Of a stretch of 64,000 nt of DNA, positions 34,415-43,369 are shown piece by piece. The stretch covers positions 1-64,000 of the forward strand of contig NZ_JAPKNI010000003.1 of assembly GCF_026343955.1 (NCBI RefSeq), read 5' to 3'. This DNA comes from Kaistia defluvii. GTDB lineage: Bacteria > Pseudomonadota > Alphaproteobacteria > Rhizobiales > Kaistiaceae. A program made the translations under genes and the position numbers. Under the pieces are notes generated by a model. The model worked only from the letters and a program-made list of their open reading frames with translations, did not search any database and was not told the DNA's origin. Positions within the stretch are counted from its first letter, which is position 1, and the number at the start of each line of letters is the position of its first letter.

Positions 34415-35450
34415 TCTCGTCGCCCGCAACCGCGTCCTCATGCTGCTGGCGGTGATGGCGGCGGCTTGCCTCGCCCTCGGCTTCGCCGCGCCCGGCTATC
34501 TCTCGGCCGCCACCGCCTCGGTAATCCTGTCGAACAGCCTGGTGCTGCTGCTGATCTCGCTCGGCACCATGCTGGTGATCCTGACCCGCAACATCGACGT
34601 GTCCAGCGGCTCGATCCTGGGCCTCAGCGCCGCGACCCTCGGCCTGTCGCTCAATGCCGGCGCCAGCCTGCCGCTGGCGATCGCGCTCTGCATCCTGACC
34701 GGCGTCGTCGCGGGCGCCGTCAACGGCCTGCTGGTCGCCTATCTCCGCATCCCCTCGATCGTCGCGACGCTCGGTACGCTCGGCCTCTATCGCGGCATCA
34801 TGCTGATCCAGACCGGCGGCCGCTGGATCGAGGACCTGCCGCAGGGCCTGAAGGCGCTGGCAGGGGGCATCGGTTTCGGCGTCTCGATCCTGACCGTCGC
34901 CGTACTTGCCCTCTTCGCGCTCGCCTGGATCTTCCTGCGCCGCACCCGCTTCGGCCGCTATTTCTATGCCGTGGGCGACAACCGCGACGCCGCCCACCAT
35001 CTCGGCGTGCCGGTCCGGCGCGTGCAGTTCACCGCCTTCGTCGCGTCAGGCGCCTGCGCCGCGATCGCGGGACTGATCTTCGCGGCGCAGATCGGCTTCA
35101 TCCCCAACCAGGCCGGCAATGGCGTCGAACTGAAGGCGATCGCCGTCAACGTGCTCGGCGGCGTCAGCCTGCTCGGCGGCAGCGGCTCGGTCGCCGGCGT
35201 CTTCACCGCCGCGATCTTCCTGACCTCGATCGACAGCGCGCTCGTGTTCCTGAAGATCCCGGCCTTCTGGAACGACTTCATCGCCGGCGCGATCCTGCTG
35301 ACCGTGCTGCTGCTCGACGGGCGCATCCGCCTGCTGATCGACCGGCGCATCCGCGCCCGCCGCTACGCCGTGCATGACCGCGTGCCGCAGGCTGCCGAGA
35401 CGCCCGGCAACCATGCCGACAAGACCCTGCTGGCGGAGGCAAGCCGATGA
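34407..35450 (+). CDS. lsrC: AI-2 ABC importer permease LsrC
   Basis: 347-residue inner-membrane permease of the CUT2 family with eight to ten helices. Motifs [16 protein letters not shown] and [15 protein letters not shown] are typical of LsrC/RbsC proteins. Start 34407 overlaps the lsrA end; its stop overlaps lsrD by ATGA. Between lsrA and lsrD in the order lsrA-C-D-B as in enteric operons. Confidence 0.9.
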   Translation: MLNLVARNRVLMLLAVMAAACLALGFAAPGYLSAATASVILSNSLVLLLISLGTMLVILTRNIDVSSGSILGLSAATLGLSLNAGASLPLAIALCILTGVVAGAVNGLLVAYLRIPSIVATLGTLGLYRGIMLIQTGGRWIEDLPQGLKALAGGIGFGVSILTVAVLALFALAWIFLRRTRFGRYFYAVGDNRDAAHHLGVPVRRVQFTAFVASGACAAIAGLIFAAQIGFIPNQAGNGVELKAIAVNVLGGVSLLGGSGSVAGVFTAAIFLTSIDSALVFLKIPAFWNDFIAGAILLTVLLLDGRIRLLIDRRIRARRYAVHDRVPQAAETPGNHADKTLLAEASR

Positions 35451-36448
35451 AAAACGTACTCTTCCGCTGGGAAACGGCGCTGTTCCTGATGCTCGTCGCC
35501 GAGCTGGCCATTTTCGGCGTCGTCAATCCGCGCTTCCTCAATGTCGGCAACCTGATCTACGGCACCTCGGATTTCGTCCAGATCGGCATCGTCGCGCTGC
35601 CTCTGACGCTGGTCATCATCGCCGGCGGCATCGACGTTTCCTTCGCTTCGACCATCGGCCTCTGCGCCATCGTCTTCGGCGTCTCGAACTTCTTCGGCAT
35701 ACCGCTGCCGCTGGCGATCGGCATGGCGCTGGTCGCCGGCGGACTGGCCGGGCTTCTCAACGCCACCGTCATCCACCTGTCGAAGATCCAGCCGCTCGTG
35801 GTCACACTGGGCAGCCTTTATCTGTTCCAGGGCGCCGCCACGGTGCTGTCGGGCGTCGTCGGCGCCGGCGGCTATGAGGGCATCGGCAACTTCCCGGCCA
35901 GCTTCACCGCCTTCGGCTATGCCGAGATCCTCGGCCTGCCGGCGCCGCTCGCGGTCTTCCTCGCGCTCGCCGCCGTGCTGATCGTGCTGCTGCATTTCAC
36001 CCGCTTCGGCCGCGCCGTGTTCCTGATCGGCCAGTCGGCGGAGGCCGCGCGTTATTCCGGCCTGTCGGTCGGGACGACCCAGACCATCACCTACGTCATC
36101 ACCGGCGTCTGCGCGGCGATCGCGGGGCTCGTCATGTCGGCCTATTTCGGCTCGGCCCGCGTCGATCTCGGCGCCGCGACGCTGCTGCCGGCCGTCACTG
36201 CGGCCGTGCTCGGCGGCGCCTCGATCTATGGCGGCCAGGGCTCGATCCTCGGCACGCTGCTCGCGACATTCGTCATCGGCTACCTGCAGCAGGGCCTGCA
36301 GGCGAGCGGTGTCCCAAGCCAGATTTCCAGCGCGCTTTCGGGAGGTTTGCTGGTTGCGGCGGTCGCATTGCGCCACGGAAGCGCGCTGCTGGCCGATTTT
36401 ATCGCTGTCGCCCGACAGAAACGAAACGATCGGGCGTCGGCCTTTTGA
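35447..36448 (+). CDS. lsrD: AI-2 ABC importer permease LsrD
   Basis: 333-residue partner permease of the CUT2 family. The [18 protein letters not shown] segment and [15 protein letters not shown] loop match the family, and it pairs with LsrC to form the AI-2 channel. Its start lies in the ATGA overlap with lsrC; the next gene lsrB begins 13 bases after its stop. Confidence 0.9.
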   Translation: MKNVLFRWETALFLMLVAELAIFGVVNPRFLNVGNLIYGTSDFVQIGIVALPLTLVIIAGGIDVSFASTIGLCAIVFGVSNFFGIPLPLAIGMALVAGGLAGLLNATVIHLSKIQPLVVTLGSLYLFQGAATVLSGVVGAGGYEGIGNFPASFTAFGYAEILGLPAPLAVFLALAAVLIVLLHFTRFGRAVFLIGQSAEAARYSGLSVGTTQTITYVITGVCAAIAGLVMSAYFGSARVDLGAATLLPAVTAAVLGGASIYGGQGSILGTLLATFVIGYLQQGLQASGVPSQISSALSGGLLVAAVALRHGSALLADFIAVARQKRNDRASAF

Positions 36449-36461
36449 GGAGGAAACGAAA

Positions 36462-37493
36462 ATGACGATGAAATTCCTGAAGTCCGGACTGATGGCGGCA
36501 ACGCTGCTCGCAGGCACCCTGCTCGCCTCGGGCGCGGCGCAGGCTGAATCCCAGATCGCCTTCATTCCGAAGCTGGTCGGCGTCGGCTTCTTCACCAGCG
36601 GCGGCGCCGGCGCGGTCAAGGCCGGCGAGGAAGTCGGCGCCAAGGTCACCTATGACGGCCCGACCGAGCCCAGCGTCTCGGCGCAGGTGCAGTTCATCAA
36701 CAACTACGTAAACCAGGGCTACAACGCGATCATCGTGTCGTCGGTCTCGCCGGATGGGCTTTGCCCGGCGCTGAAGCGCGCCATGGAGCGCGACGTGCTG
36801 GTCATGACGTGGGACAGCGACGTCAATCCGGACTGCCGCAGCTACTACATCAACCAGGGCACCCCGGATCAGCTCGGCGGCCTGCTGGTCGACATGGCGG
36901 CGGAAGGCGTGACCAAGGAGAAGGCCAAGGTGGCTTTCTTCTATTCCAGCCCGACCGTGACCGACCAGAACGCCTGGGCCGAAGCCGCCAAGGCGAAGAT
37001 CGCCAAGGAGCATCCGGGCTGGGAGATCGTCACCACCCAGTACGGCTACAATGATGCGCAGAAGTCGCTGCAGACGGCCGAGAGCATCCTGCAGACCTAT
37101 CCCGACCTCGACATCATCATCGCACCGGATGCCAACGCCCTGCCGGCCGCCGCCCAGGCCGCCGAGAACCTGAAGCGCGCCGAGGGCGTGAACATCGTCG
37201 GCTTCTCGACGCCCAACGTCATGCGGCCCTATGTCGAGCGCGGCACGATCAAGCGCTTCGGCCTCTGGGACGTGACCCAGCAGGGCAAGATCGCGGTCCA
37301 TGTCGCCGAGCACGTGCTGAAGAACGGCAAGATGAAGGTCGGCGACAAGCTCGAAATCCCGGGCGTGGGCACCGTCGAAGTCTCGCCGAACAGCGTCCAG
37401 GGCTATGACTACGAAGCCGAAGGCAACGGCATCATCCTGCTGCCGGAGCGGACCGTGTTCACCAAGGAAAACATCGGCAAGTTCGACTTCTAA
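36462..37493 (+). CDS. lsrB: AI-2 binding protein LsrB
   Basis: 343-residue periplasmic binding protein with a signal peptide (1-28, ending GAAQA). It is very close to enteric Lsr[16 protein letters not shown] (K37 is the AI-2 contact lysine), [20 protein letters not shown] (contact aspartate and neighbours), [33 protein letters not shown] and the closing NIGKFDF. These ligand residues separate LsrB from ribose-binding proteins, so AI-2 uptake is a safe call. GAGGAGGAAA before the start is a strong ribosome site. Confidence 0.95.
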   Translation: MTMKFLKSGLMAATLLAGTLLASGAAQAESQIAFIPKLVGVGFFTSGGAGAVKAGEEVGAKVTYDGPTEPSVSAQVQFINNYVNQGYNAIIVSSVSPDGLCPALKRAMERDVLVMTWDSDVNPDCRSYYINQGTPDQLGGLLVDMAAEGVTKEKAKVAFFYSSPTVTDQNAWAEAAKAKIAKEHPGWEIVTTQYGYNDAQKSLQTAESILQTYPDLDIIIAPDANALPAAAQAAENLKRAEGVNIVGFSTPNVMRPYVERGTIKRFGLWDVTQQGKIAVHVAEHVLKNGKMKVGDKLEIPGVGTVEVSPNSVQGYDYEAEGNGIILLPERTVFTKENIGKFDF

Positions 37494-37507
37494 TTCGCAA
37501 AACCCAT

Positions 37508-37535
37508 GCGGGCGGCTCCATCCGGGGCCGCCCGC
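37508..37535 (+). terminator. Hairpin between lsrB and the aldolase gene
   Basis: Perfect 9-base stem GCGGGCGGC / GCCGCCCGC with a 10-base loop, 15 bases past the lsrB stop. It is followed by TCCATTTCTCC rather than a full T run, so it may partly terminate and lower aldolase expression while stabilising the upstream lsrB message. Confidence 0.5.
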
Positions 37536-37566
37536 TCCATTTCTCCAGAACAACGGATCCAGACCC

Positions 37567-38814
37567 ATGCAAAGCCGCTGGAACGGCGACGAGGCCAATC
37601 GTTTCATCCAGGCAGCGCTTGACGCCGGCCAGAGCGAGGCCCTCGGCCTTCGCATCTATACCTCGCGCATCATCGGCCAGGATCCCGATCTCGTCCTGCA
37701 TGGCGGCGGCAACACCTCGGCCAAGGTGACGGACGCCGACGGCAACGAGATCATGCACATCAAGGGCAGCGGCTGGGATCTCGACACGATCGAGGCGCCG
37801 GGCCTGCCGGCGGTGCGGATGGAGCCGCTGATCGCCGCGCGCGACGGCGGCAAGCTCTCCGATCCCGAAATGGTGGCGCTGCTGCGCGCGGCCCTGCTCG
37901 ACCCGACCTCGCCCAATCCGTCCGTCGAGGCTCTGCTGCACGCCTTCCTGCCCTTCCGCTTCGTCGACCACACCCATGCAACGGCGGCCCTGGCGCTCGC
38001 CAACCAGCCCGACATGCGCGAGACCGTGCAGCGCGTCTATGGCGACCGCCTCGCCTGGGTTCCCTATGTCATGCCGGGCTTCGATCTCTCGATCGAGGGC
38101 GACAAGGTCTATCGCGACCACCCCGGCTGCGAGGGCCTCTGGCTGGAGAACCATGGCCTGTTCAGCTTCGCCGACACGGCCGAAGCCTCCTACGCGCTGA
38201 TGATCGAGTTCGCGACGATGGCCGAGCAGGAACTCGCGCGCGCCGGCGTCGTGCTGGAAGGCCCGCAACAGAGTGACCGCGAGGCCGACCCGGCGCTGGC
38301 GGAACGGCTCACCGCCGCCCTCACCCGTCCCGGCTCGCCCTTCGCCAAGGGGCTTTCGCTCGACTACCGCTCGACGCCGGCGATCCGCCGTCACGTCTCC
38401 AAGCCGGAGGTCGCGGACATCGCCCTGCGCGGCACGGTCACGCCCGACCACGTCATCCGCATCAAGCCGTTCCCGCTGATCCTCGAGGCCGGCGCATCCG
38501 AGGCCGATATCGACCAGGCGCTGGCCGGCTATATCGAGCGCTACACCGCCTATTTCGAACGCAACGCCGCCAAGGCGTCCGAACCCAAGACGATGCTCGA
38601 CGCCTATCCGCGCGTCGTGCTGGTCCGTGGCGAGGGCATGTTCGGCCTCGGCACCAATGCCAAATCGGCGAAGATCGCCGGCGACCTCATCGAACAGTCG
38701 ACGCGCGTCATGAATGCCGCCGAGGCCTATGGCCGCTTCACGCCGATCTCGGAGCCGGACCTGTTCGACATGGAATACTGGTCGCTGGAGCAGGCCAAGC
38801 TGAAATCGGCCTGA
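37567..38814 (+). CDS. Class II aldolase, RhaD-type aldolase domain alone
   Basis: 415-residue zinc-dependent aldolase of the AraD/FucA fold, corresponding to the N-terminal aldolase half of the bifunctional rhamnulose-1-phosphate aldolase/alcohol dehydrogenase (YuxG type). Visible: LVLHGGGNTSAKV near 43, HTHATAALALAN (metal histidines) near 138, WLENHGLFSF (third histidine) and KTMLDAYPRVVLVRGEGMFG in the C-terminal half. The usual dehydrogenase half is missing. It occupies the place of lsrF downstream of lsrB, suggesting cleavage of the phospho-AI-2 product, which is an inference. Confidence 0.85.
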   Translation: MQSRWNGDEANRFIQAALDAGQSEALGLRIYTSRIIGQDPDLVLHGGGNTSAKVTDADGNEIMHIKGSGWDLDTIEAPGLPAVRMEPLIAARDGGKLSDPEMVALLRAALLDPTSPNPSVEALLHAFLPFRFVDHTHATAALALANQPDMRETVQRVYGDRLAWVPYVMPGFDLSIEGDKVYRDHPGCEGLWLENHGLFSFADTAEASYALMIEFATMAEQELARAGVVLEGPQQSDREADPALAERLTAALTRPGSPFAKGLSLDYRSTPAIRRHVSKPEVADIALRGTVTPDHVIRIKPFPLILEAGASEADIDQALAGYIERYTAYFERNAAKASEPKTMLDAYPRVVLVRGEGMFGLGTNAKSAKIAGDLIEQSTRVMNAAEAYGRFTPISEPDLFDMEYWSLEQAKLKSA

Positions 38815-38846
38815 TGGGCGCGGGCGGGGGCCGCCCCCCCGCCCGT

Positions 38847-38874
38847 CCCTTGGAGGCTGCCTCGCCTCCAAGGG
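38847..38874 (+). terminator. Strong hairpin after the aldolase gene
   Basis: Perfect 11-base stem CCCTTGGAGGC / GCCTCCAAGGG with a 6-base loop, 33 bases past the aldolase stop; a G/C-rich run just before (GGGCGGGGG ... CCCCCCGCCC) can form a second stem. There is no T tail. It marks the probable end of the lsr operon and separates it from the SDR gene. Confidence 0.6.
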
Positions 38875-38972
38875 CGCGCGACATCGGCAATTCGCGTGGA
38901 TCCGAAAACCAGTTGTCGACTTGGTCCGTAAGAAGCGAAGGGGGCTGCCGCCGACCTCGCGAGGAAACGACC

Positions 38973-39764
38973 ATGCCGATCACGACGACGCCCGACCATC
39001 CGACCGCGACCCAGGATCCCTCCGGCCGCGTCGCCTGGATCACCGGCGCCGGCTCCGGCATCGGTCGGGCCCTGGCGCTTCGCCTCGCGCAGGAAGGCTG
39101 GATCGTCGCCATCAGCGCCCGGACATTTCAGGACCTCGAGGCGCTGGCCGAGGAAATGCCGGACCGGCTGCACCCTTTCCCGCTCGACGTGACCGACGCG
39201 GCGGCCAGCAGGAATACAGTGGCGCGGATCGAGGAACGCCTGGGGCCGATCGATCTCGCCGTGCTGAATGCCGGCACCTATCGCCGCGACGCCGTCGACT
39301 CGTTCGATGTCGCGGCATTTCGCAGGACCGTCGACGTCAACCTGATGGGCACGGTCCATTGCCTGGCGCCCGTGATGCAGGGGATGCTGGCGCGGCAGGC
39401 GGGGCACATCGCCGTGGTTTCCTCGGTTGTCGGCTATGTCGGCCTGCCGGGCGCGATGGCCTATGGCGCCACCAAGGCGGCTCTCATCAACATGTGCGAA
39501 GCGCTCTATCCGCAATTGTCCGACCGCCAGGTCGGCCTCAGCGTCATCAATCCCGGCTTTGTCGACACGCCGCTTACGCAGCAGAACGACTTTCCCATGC
39601 CGTTCCTGATCTCCGTCGACGCGGCGGTCGATCACATCATGGCCGGGCTGAAGTCCCGGCGCTTCGAGATCGCCTTCCCGTGGAAGATGGTGCTGTCGCT
39701 GAAGCTGCTCGCCCGGCTCCCGTCGCGGCTGTTCTTCGCGATCACCCGCAGGATGGTCCGCTGA
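38973..39764 (+). CDS. Short-chain dehydrogenase/reductase (SDR)
   Basis: 263-residue SDR. Cofactor motif TGAGSGIGRA near 27-36, NAG near residue 94, catalytic S-Y-K as SVVGYVGLPGAMAYGATKAA and downstream NPGFVDTPLT. GAGGAAACGACC ahead of the ATG supports this start; a longer start at 38814 would run through the hairpins. Such SDRs occur in the RpoE-ChrR cluster of Rhodobacter and relatives, so I group it with the next genes rather than with the aldolase, although it lacks a visible sigma-E promoter. Confidence 0.88.
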   Translation: MPITTTPDHPTATQDPSGRVAWITGAGSGIGRALALRLAQEGWIVAISARTFQDLEALAEEMPDRLHPFPLDVTDAAASRNTVARIEERLGPIDLAVLNAGTYRRDAVDSFDVAAFRRTVDVNLMGTVHCLAPVMQGMLARQAGHIAVVSSVVGYVGLPGAMAYGATKAALINMCEALYPQLSDRQVGLSVINPGFVDTPLTQQNDFPMPFLISVDAAVDHIMAGLKSRRFEIAFPWKMVLSLKLLARLPSRLFFAITRRMVR

Positions 39765-39787
39765 AGCGCCCCGCTATTGCGGGCGCT
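39765..39787. terminator. Hairpin between convergent SDR and methyltransferase genes
   Basis: AGCGCCCCGC, loop TATT, GCGGGCGCT: a 9-base stem with one bulged C. It begins right after the SDR stop and covers the stop of the convergent CFA-like gene. No T tract follows. Confidence 0.4.
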
Positions 39788-40994
39788 CCAGCAGGAACTG
39801 GCCGACATCGATCTTGCCGCGCCGGAAACCGACGGCGCAATATTGCAAATAATAGCGCCACATCCGCTTGAATGGCGCGTCGAAGCCCTGCGCCTCGATG
39901 CGGTGCCAGGCCGCCGAAAAGGCCTGGTCCCAGATCAGCAGGGTCTTCTCGTAGTCGCGGCCGAAGAATTCGGATTCCACAAGGTCGAGCCTCGCGGCCG
40001 AGACCCCGGCTGCGAAAGCTGTCCGGGACGGCAGCATGCCGCCCGGAAAGATATAGGTCTGGATAAAGTCGGCGTTGCGCCGATAGTGCTCGAAGCTGTC
40101 TTCCGCAATCGTGATGACCTGCAGCATGGCGCGGCCGCCTGGCTTGAGCCGCGTCCGCAGCGCGTCGAAATAGACCGGCCAGTTTTCCTCGCCCACCGCC
40201 TCGAACATCTCGATCGAGACGATCTTGTCGAAATGGCCGGCGCAATCGCGATAGTCCTCGAGCCGGATCTCGACCCGATCGGCAAGCCCCGCCGCCACGA
40301 TGCGTTCGCGGGCGAATTTCGCCTGCTCCTGCGACAGAGTCAGGCAGGTGATGCGGCATCCGGTTTCGCGCGCGGCGAATTCGGCGAAGCCGCCCCAGCC
40401 GCAGCCGATTTCCAGGACGTGGTCGCCTTCGCCAAGCGCGAGTTCGCGAACGACGCGGGCATATTTTGCGCGCTGCGCATCGGCCAGCGATTGCTCGGGG
40501 CTGGTGAAGATCGCCGAGGAATAGGTCATCGTCTCGTCGAGCCACTGGCGATAGAAATCATTGCCGAGGTCGTAGTGGAAGGCGATGTTGCGCCGGCTGC
40601 CGGCGCGGGTATTGGCGCGAAGCCGGTGACGGAGATAGGCGAGGATCCGGCCAAGTCCCGGCGCATGCAGCACCGATTGCAGCGCCTGCTCGTTGACGAG
40701 GCCAAGCTCCAGCAGCGCGCCGAGATCGGCCGTGTCCCAATCGCCATCGATATAGCCGCGCGCCAGTCCCAGATCGCCGCCGCTGGCGATCCGCCACAGC
40801 AGCCTGCCCCGGCGAACCCGGAGACTGGCCGACGGCCCCGGCAGGACGCCGCGGACCATATGGCTGGCGCCATCGGGAAACTGGATCGTCAGTTCGCCCG
40901 CGACGATCCGGTCGGCCCAGCCCCGAAGAACGCGCGACCAGAGCGGCGTGAGGAAGCCCCCGGCCAGGATTACCTTGTCTTCAACGTGGCTCAT
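39774..40994 (-). CDS. Cyclopropane-fatty-acid synthase-like methyltransferase
   Basis: 406-residue SAM-dependent methyltransferase of the CFA/mycolic group. An N-terminal domain (about 1-110) precedes the Rossmann fold with VLEIGCGWGGFAEFA. Compared with E. coli CFA synthase, the bicarbonate-site residues are altered: the cysteine of YSC is serine (TYSSAIF) and the later catalytic-site LLHTIG reads LQVITIA. That points to a different methylated product, for example the related enzymes of furan fatty-acid or other branched lipid synthesis. Last gene of the FAD-DUF1365-methyltransferase operon. Confidence 0.9.
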   Translation of the reverse strand: MSHVEDKVILAGGFLTPLWSRVLRGWADRIVAGELTIQFPDGASHMVRGVLPGPSASLRVRRGRLLWRIASGGDLGLARGYIDGDWDTADLGALLELGLVNEQALQSVLHAPGLGRILAYLRHRLRANTRAGSRRNIAFHYDLGNDFYRQWLDETMTYSSAIFTSPEQSLADAQRAKYARVVRELALGEGDHVLEIGCGWGGFAEFAARETGCRITCLTLSQEQAKFARERIVAAGLADRVEIRLEDYRDCAGHFDKIVSIEMFEAVGEENWPVYFDALRTRLKPGGRAMLQVITIAEDSFEHYRRNADFIQTYIFPGGMLPSRTAFAAGVSAARLDLVESEFFGRDYEKTLLIWDQAFSAAWHRIEAQGFDAPFKRMWRYYLQYCAVGFRRGKIDVGQFLLERPQ

Positions 40995-41790
40995 GGGCTG
41001 TCGCATCCTCGAAGCGGGTCGTAACGATGGTGCTGGCAACGGGCCGGTCAGCGGCCTGGTGACGGTGAAGGGGGACGCCCTTCCACCAGAGGCGAAGCGC
41101 CTCCCAGTGGATCCCGGCCGTCACCTTGAGGGTCATCAGCGGGTAGCGCAGCAGCGCACCGAGCAGGGACCGGTCGGTCATCGGCTGGCGCGTTCCGGCA
41201 AAGGAGGCGACGAGCAGGGGGCCATCGGCGTCCGACTCGTCGATCCGCACCAGGATGGCCTCGCCCGGCGGCTCGATATGAAAGCGATAGAAGCAGGCCA
41301 TCGGCAGGAAGGGCGAGACATAGAGCTCCTTCGGGCAGCCATGCCGGATCGGACCGGCCTCGTCGCCCGAAACGGCGATGACATAGGTGTGGCGCTCGCC
41401 GAAGGTGTTGCAGACCTCGTAGAGAATGGCGCGCAAGCGGCCATCCGGCGCATGGCAGAAATAGACGGTCAGCGGATTGAAGACATAGCCGAGGATGCGC
41501 GGATAGCAGAGCACGCGAAGGCTCATGCCATCCTCGAAGCATCCGGCCTCGACCAGCCGCGCCTCGACCCAGGCGCGCAGCCCCCCGGTTTCGCCGTTGC
41601 CGTGATCCTTGTCCCAGAAGCTGAGCACCGCGCGACGATTATAGCCAAACAGCCGCGACGTCGCGCTGAACGACGGCAGTTCGTCGAGATCGAGCAGCAG
41701 CGAAAAGACGCGGTAGTGCAGCTTGTGCCGGCGCGGCCGGAAGCGGGCATGCATCACGTCGCCAAGGTAGAGGGCGGATTGGCCATTCAT
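40981..41790 (-). CDS. DUF1365 family protein
   Basis: 269-residue protein: ALYLGDVMHARFRPRRHKL at the start, YRVFSLLLDLDELP, FNPLTVYFCHAPDGRL and YVSPFLPMACFYRFHI are the family's motifs. DUF1365 genes nearly always sit between an FAD amine oxidase-like gene and a CFA-like gene, as here, and the trio responds to RpoE-ChrR in Rhodobacter. Its biochemical function is unknown. Overlaps the FAD gene by 4 bases and the methyltransferase start by 14. Confidence 0.9.
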   Translation of the reverse strand: MNGQSALYLGDVMHARFRPRRHKLHYRVFSLLLDLDELPSFSATSRLFGYNRRAVLSFWDKDHGNGETGGLRAWVEARLVEAGCFEDGMSLRVLCYPRILGYVFNPLTVYFCHAPDGRLRAILYEVCNTFGERHTYVIAVSGDEAGPIRHGCPKELYVSPFLPMACFYRFHIEPPGEAILVRIDESDADGPLLVASFAGTRQPMTDRSLLGALLRYPLMTLKVTAGIHWEALRLWWKGVPLHRHQAADRPVASTIVTTRFEDATAHEPR

Positions 41791-43145
41791 TCGGCCGCCT
41801 CGCGTTGCGGCGCCAGCACGATCCGGCCGGACTCGTCTCCGACCGTCCAGGGCCGGCGGAGACCGGAAAGATCCTCGGCCGCGGCCAGCCCCGCCTGGAG
41901 GCCGTCCTCGTGAAACCCATAACCGAAATAGGCGCCGCAGAACCAGGTGTTGCGCCGCCCCTGCAGCCGCCAGAGCTGCTGCTGCGCGTCGAGCGCCGGC
42001 TGATCGAACAGCGGGTGGGTATAGTGGAAGCTCTCGATGACCTTGGCCGGATCGATCGCGCGCGTCGGGTTGAGCGTCACGAACAGGGGATGACGGCTGT
42101 CCAGATTTTGAAGGCGGTTCATCCAGTAGGTGACGCAGAGCGGCTGCGCCCCGTCCTGCTGTCGCTCGCCGATATAGTTCCAGCTCGACCAGACGCGCTT
42201 GCGCTTCGGCATCAGCGTCTCGTCCGAATGCAGCACGGCCAGATTGTCGGTATAGCGGAAGGCGCCGAGCACGGAGCGTTCCTGCGCATCGGCATCGCCG
42301 AGCAGGCGCAGGGCCTGGTCGGCATGGGTCGCGACCACGACATCGCTGAAGCTGTCGGTATGGCCGGAGGCATCGGTGACCAGGACGCGGTCCGTCTCCC
42401 GCGTGATCCGGCTGACCGGCGTCTTGAGGCGGATCCCATCGGTGAAAGCCGCGCTCAGCCGCTCGACATAGGCGCGGCTGCCGCCCTGAACGGTGCGCCA
42501 GAGCGGCCGGTCGATGAGGTTCAGCAGGCCATGGCTGGCGAAGAAGCGGACGAAGGCCAGCAGCGGATAGTCGCGCATCTCGCGCGCCGTCATCGACCAG
42601 ATCGCGGCCCCCATCGGCAGGAGATGGTCCTCGATGAAAGCCGGCGAATAGTCGTTCCCATCGAGATAGTCGCCCAGCGTCAGCCCGTCGAGGTCGGTGC
42701 GCGGCAGGAGGCGCGGCGCCTCGCGATAGAAGCGCAGGATATCGCGCATCATCCGCCAGAAGCGGGGCCGCACCACATTACCGCGCTGGCCCATCAGCCC
42801 GTTGAGGCCTGAGCCGGAATATTCCAGCCTGCCGCCGTCGAGCGACGCCGCGAACGACATTTCGGACGCTGCCGTCTCGACGCCGATCTCCCTGAACAGC
42901 GCGACGAGGTTCGGATAGTTGCGCTCATTGTAGACGATGAAGCCGGTATCGACGGGAATGGGACCGTTCGCCGTGGGGACCACCACCGTGTTGGAATGGC
43001 CGCCAAGCCTGGTGTCGCTCTCGTAGAGGGTGACGCGCATGGTCCGGCTGAGCAGCCAGGCGGCCGACAGGCCGGAAATTCCCGAACCGACGACGGCGAC
43101 GCGACGCGCGAAATCCGGATGCTGGCCCTTGGCTTCAATTCGCAC
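41787..43145 (-). CDS. FAD-dependent amine oxidase-like protein
   Basis: 452-residue flavoprotein of the NAD(P)/FAD-binding amine oxidase-like family (COG2907). The dinucleotide motif is VAVVGSGISGLSAAWLL (about 16-32) followed by YESDTRLGGHSNTV; the C-terminal flavin-closing segment is WFCGAYFGYGFHEDG. Substrate is unknown; family members are linked to lipid modification with CFA-like enzymes. First gene of its operon and preceded by the sigma-E-type promoter at 43181-43210. Confidence 0.9.
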   Translation of the reverse strand: MRIEAKGQHPDFARRVAVVGSGISGLSAAWLLSRTMRVTLYESDTRLGGHSNTVVVPTANGPIPVDTGFIVYNERNYPNLVALFREIGVETAASEMSFAASLDGGRLEYSGSGLNGLMGQRGNVVRPRFWRMMRDILRFYREAPRLLPRTDLDGLTLGDYLDGNDYSPAFIEDHLLPMGAAIWSMTAREMRDYPLLAFVRFFASHGLLNLIDRPLWRTVQGGSRAYVERLSAAFTDGIRLKTPVSRITRETDRVLVTDASGHTDSFSDVVVATHADQALRLLGDADAQERSVLGAFRYTDNLAVLHSDETLMPKRKRVWSSWNYIGERQQDGAQPLCVTYWMNRLQNLDSRHPLFVTLNPTRAIDPAKVIESFHYTHPLFDQPALDAQQQLWRLQGRRNTWFCGAYFGYGFHEDGLQAGLAAAEDLSGLRRPWTVGDESGRIVLAPQREAAE

Positions 43146-43180
43146 GTTCTACCTTCCTGCGCCGATCTGGTTCCTGCTTG

Positions 43181-43210
43181 TTGATACGGGGCGAAAGACG
43201 TTCTGGATCC
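43181..43210 (-). promoter_or_regulatory. Sigma-E (ECF11-type) promoter of the FAD/DUF1365/CFA operon
   Basis: Read on the minus strand: -35 GGATCC (43210-43205), an 18-base spacer, -10 TATCAA (43186-43181). The spacer ends CGCCCCG just as in the promoter at 47389-47418. The start codon of the FAD gene is 36 bases downstream. In R. sphaeroides RpoE promoters carry TGATCC-type -35 elements and an A/T-rich -10. Confidence 0.7.
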
Positions 43211-43236
43211 ATCGGCGGCAAAAAATCGCCCGCCGG

Positions 43237-43266
43237 TGATCCGCTCGCCGCAGCGGCGCGTAGAAG
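43237..43266 (+). promoter_or_regulatory. Sigma-E (ECF11-type) promoter of rpoE-chrR
   Basis: -35 TGATCC (43237-43242), 18-base spacer, -10 TAGAAG (43261-43266), 103 bases before the sigma-factor start. Same geometry as the two other promoters of this cluster, implying autoregulation by the encoded sigma factor. Confidence 0.65.
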
Positions 43267-43369
43267 CTGCATGAACGCGCTCATTTCCATTGCCGCTGCG
43301 CCATGGCAGAAACGATCCAGGACGGTGGTGCCCCGGCACCGCGTCGGATCGCTGGATCGCAGGTTGGGA

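Noticed and set aside
38898-38933. Possible sigma-E promoter before the SDR gene (GGATCC ... TAAGA)
   Set aside because: The spacing is 25-26 bases instead of the 18 seen at the three accepted promoters.
38973-39764. SDR as the detached dehydrogenase half of the RhaD-type aldolase
   Set aside because: A strong hairpin and 158 bases separate them, the SDR is shorter than the RhaD dehydrogenase domain, and such SDRs commonly belong to RpoE-ChrR clusters.
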